Positions 63,004 to 64,000 of a stretch of 64,000 nucleotides of DNA are shown here, one piece after another (position 1 is the stretch's first letter; every line of letters begins with the position of its first letter). The translations under genes were made by a program, and so were the position numbers. The notes beneath the pieces were generated by a model. The model saw only the letters and a program-made list of their open reading frames with translations, was not told the DNA's origin and made no database searches. This DNA is from Diplonema papillatum (taxonomy: Eukaryota; Euglenozoa; Diplonemea; Diplonemida; Diplonemidae). The DNA lies in NCBI GenBank assembly GCA_030068145.1, contig JAPJBO010000334.1, forward strand, positions 158,328 through 222,327, in the 5' to 3' direction.

Positions 63004-64000
63004 TGCAGTGTCCACTCTCCTTATTGTCTTTCTCCTTTCCGCTAGTCGCCTTTTTCACTGTCAATACAAGCAAGCACTAATCGAGATATCTCAAAACGAG
63101 GGATCACCAACGAGCCGCCAACGAGCCGCGAGCGGTTCGTCACATAGCGCCTTCACACGCCTGGCCACGTGGCGGCTTCGTCTACTCGCAAAGTCTTCGA
63201 GGAGACGCTTCAGATGTGGTTGGTCTTGTGGGTATGCTTCCATGATATCAGATTTTTTTAGACTGAGAGTTTTTGTGTTGTTTTCTCTCTCTCGCGGTCG
63301 CTTCCTTCCCTTAGCTCAACCTGAAAACCCCACTGACATCCTGCGTCCTCGAGGGAGGAAAGGGACAGTAGTCTTGTGGGGCGGGAGCATACAGAGACCC
63401 TTGCTAAGAAACAGCCGAGTGGGATCCTTCGATACTTTTACAGTACCGCAGGCGAGGCCGGGCAACCGGCGATACATCCTGAGTGGCGCGGGTCCGTGTG
63501 GACCGTGACCGTGTCAGGCAGGCACTTGTACTCTCGCTCCACTAGGTAGCCTGGCCCGAGGGCACTTTGGCTTATCCGTCAGGAGCAGGGTTAGCTTGCT
63601 TTGTAGCCAACCTTCCTGGTTGCTGTGCCAGATTGACACTCATTTTGCAGCCAAGTATCGGTTAAAAACGCCACTGTGGCGTTTTACCCAGGGGACAACG
63701 ACGGATGACGAGGCCTGTGGCGTAATGGCGGCAAACGTGCCGATATATCGGGCGCTTTCGAATCTCTGTCGGAGAGGTTCCAAAGCGCAACACGGACTCC
63801 GCTTTCTTTCTTTGGTGGCTGAATCTTTAGCTACAACGCCCTCAATTTGGAATCGCGCAACGAGAGGAGCTAGGCAGCGATATGTGCCGCTGGAAGTTGT
63901 GTGTGAATGCTTTGTGGCCTTCCGCGACGCGGAGGCCACGATTGGTTGCTTTGAAAAAGGGAAACAAAAAAGAGAATGGGCGTGAAATATGTAGAACGGT
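63004..64000. other. Spacer to the window end, no recognised gene
   Basis: A 129-codon plus-strand frame (63596-63985) and its 99-codon complement have no known motif and no start context of note. A gene continuing beyond the window cannot be excluded. Confidence 0.3.

Overview
The window is nuclear DNA of a eukaryote, most likely a unicellular alga or other protist with a repeat-rich genome. The evidence is a gene with GT-AG introns near 2 kb and 0.4 kb (isocitrate dehydrogenase family), another with a 0.9 kb intron (TPR protein), a signal-peptide protein, a RING-H2 protein, GC-rich coding exons among AT-richer spacers, and no operons or bacterial signals. I cannot name the species; an alveolate or stramenopile-type genome would fit, but that is a guess.

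Only about 10 kb is convincing host coding sequence. Five genes are well supported, all on the minus strand: a kelch-repeat protein (4855-6888), a three-exon isocitrate/isopropylmalate-family dehydrogenase (9321-12769), an ECHDC1-like enoyl-CoA hydratase family protein (24530-26017), a RING-H2/zinc-knuckle protein (28242-28718) and a secreted DUF3431-type protein (35034-35987). A sixth, a two-exon TPR protein, lies at 48065-50840 minus. Orphan first-exon candidates sit at 20565-20669 (mitochondrial leader), 29398-29672 and 47031-47227. The genes belong to unrelated pathways (mitochondrial carbon metabolism, ubiquitin/RNA, scaffolding, secretion), so the window is not a functional cluster.

Most of the remainder is mobile or tandemly repeated DNA. 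1-5.1 kb: a 280-342 bp satellite running into the 3' end of the kelch gene. 8-23 kb: dispersed short repeats (families A, B, C, G, M), a nested MITE, a hAT MITE with an 8-bp target duplication and a 32-bp tandem array. 26-35 kb: truncated copies of the enoyl-CoA hydratase, RING and DUF3431 genes beside their parents, and a long hairpin. 37.4-43.1 kb: an array of about 14 'D' units split by a 3.5-kb DNA transposon with TIRs of about 50 bp and a 5-bp duplication. 46.6-48.1 kb: two extra copies of the TPR gene tail. 49-53 kb: MITEs in and around the TPR gene and a GA microsatellite. 54.2-60.4 kb: a stack of nested hAT elements, including one with a shortened transposase ORF and one carrying a 294-bp in-frame higher-order repeat.

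Two patterns stand out. Five separate genes each have broken copies of one of their ends next to them, and transposons are nested to a depth that lets their order of arrival be read from the target duplications. All similarity statements are by eye; no alignment or database search was possible.
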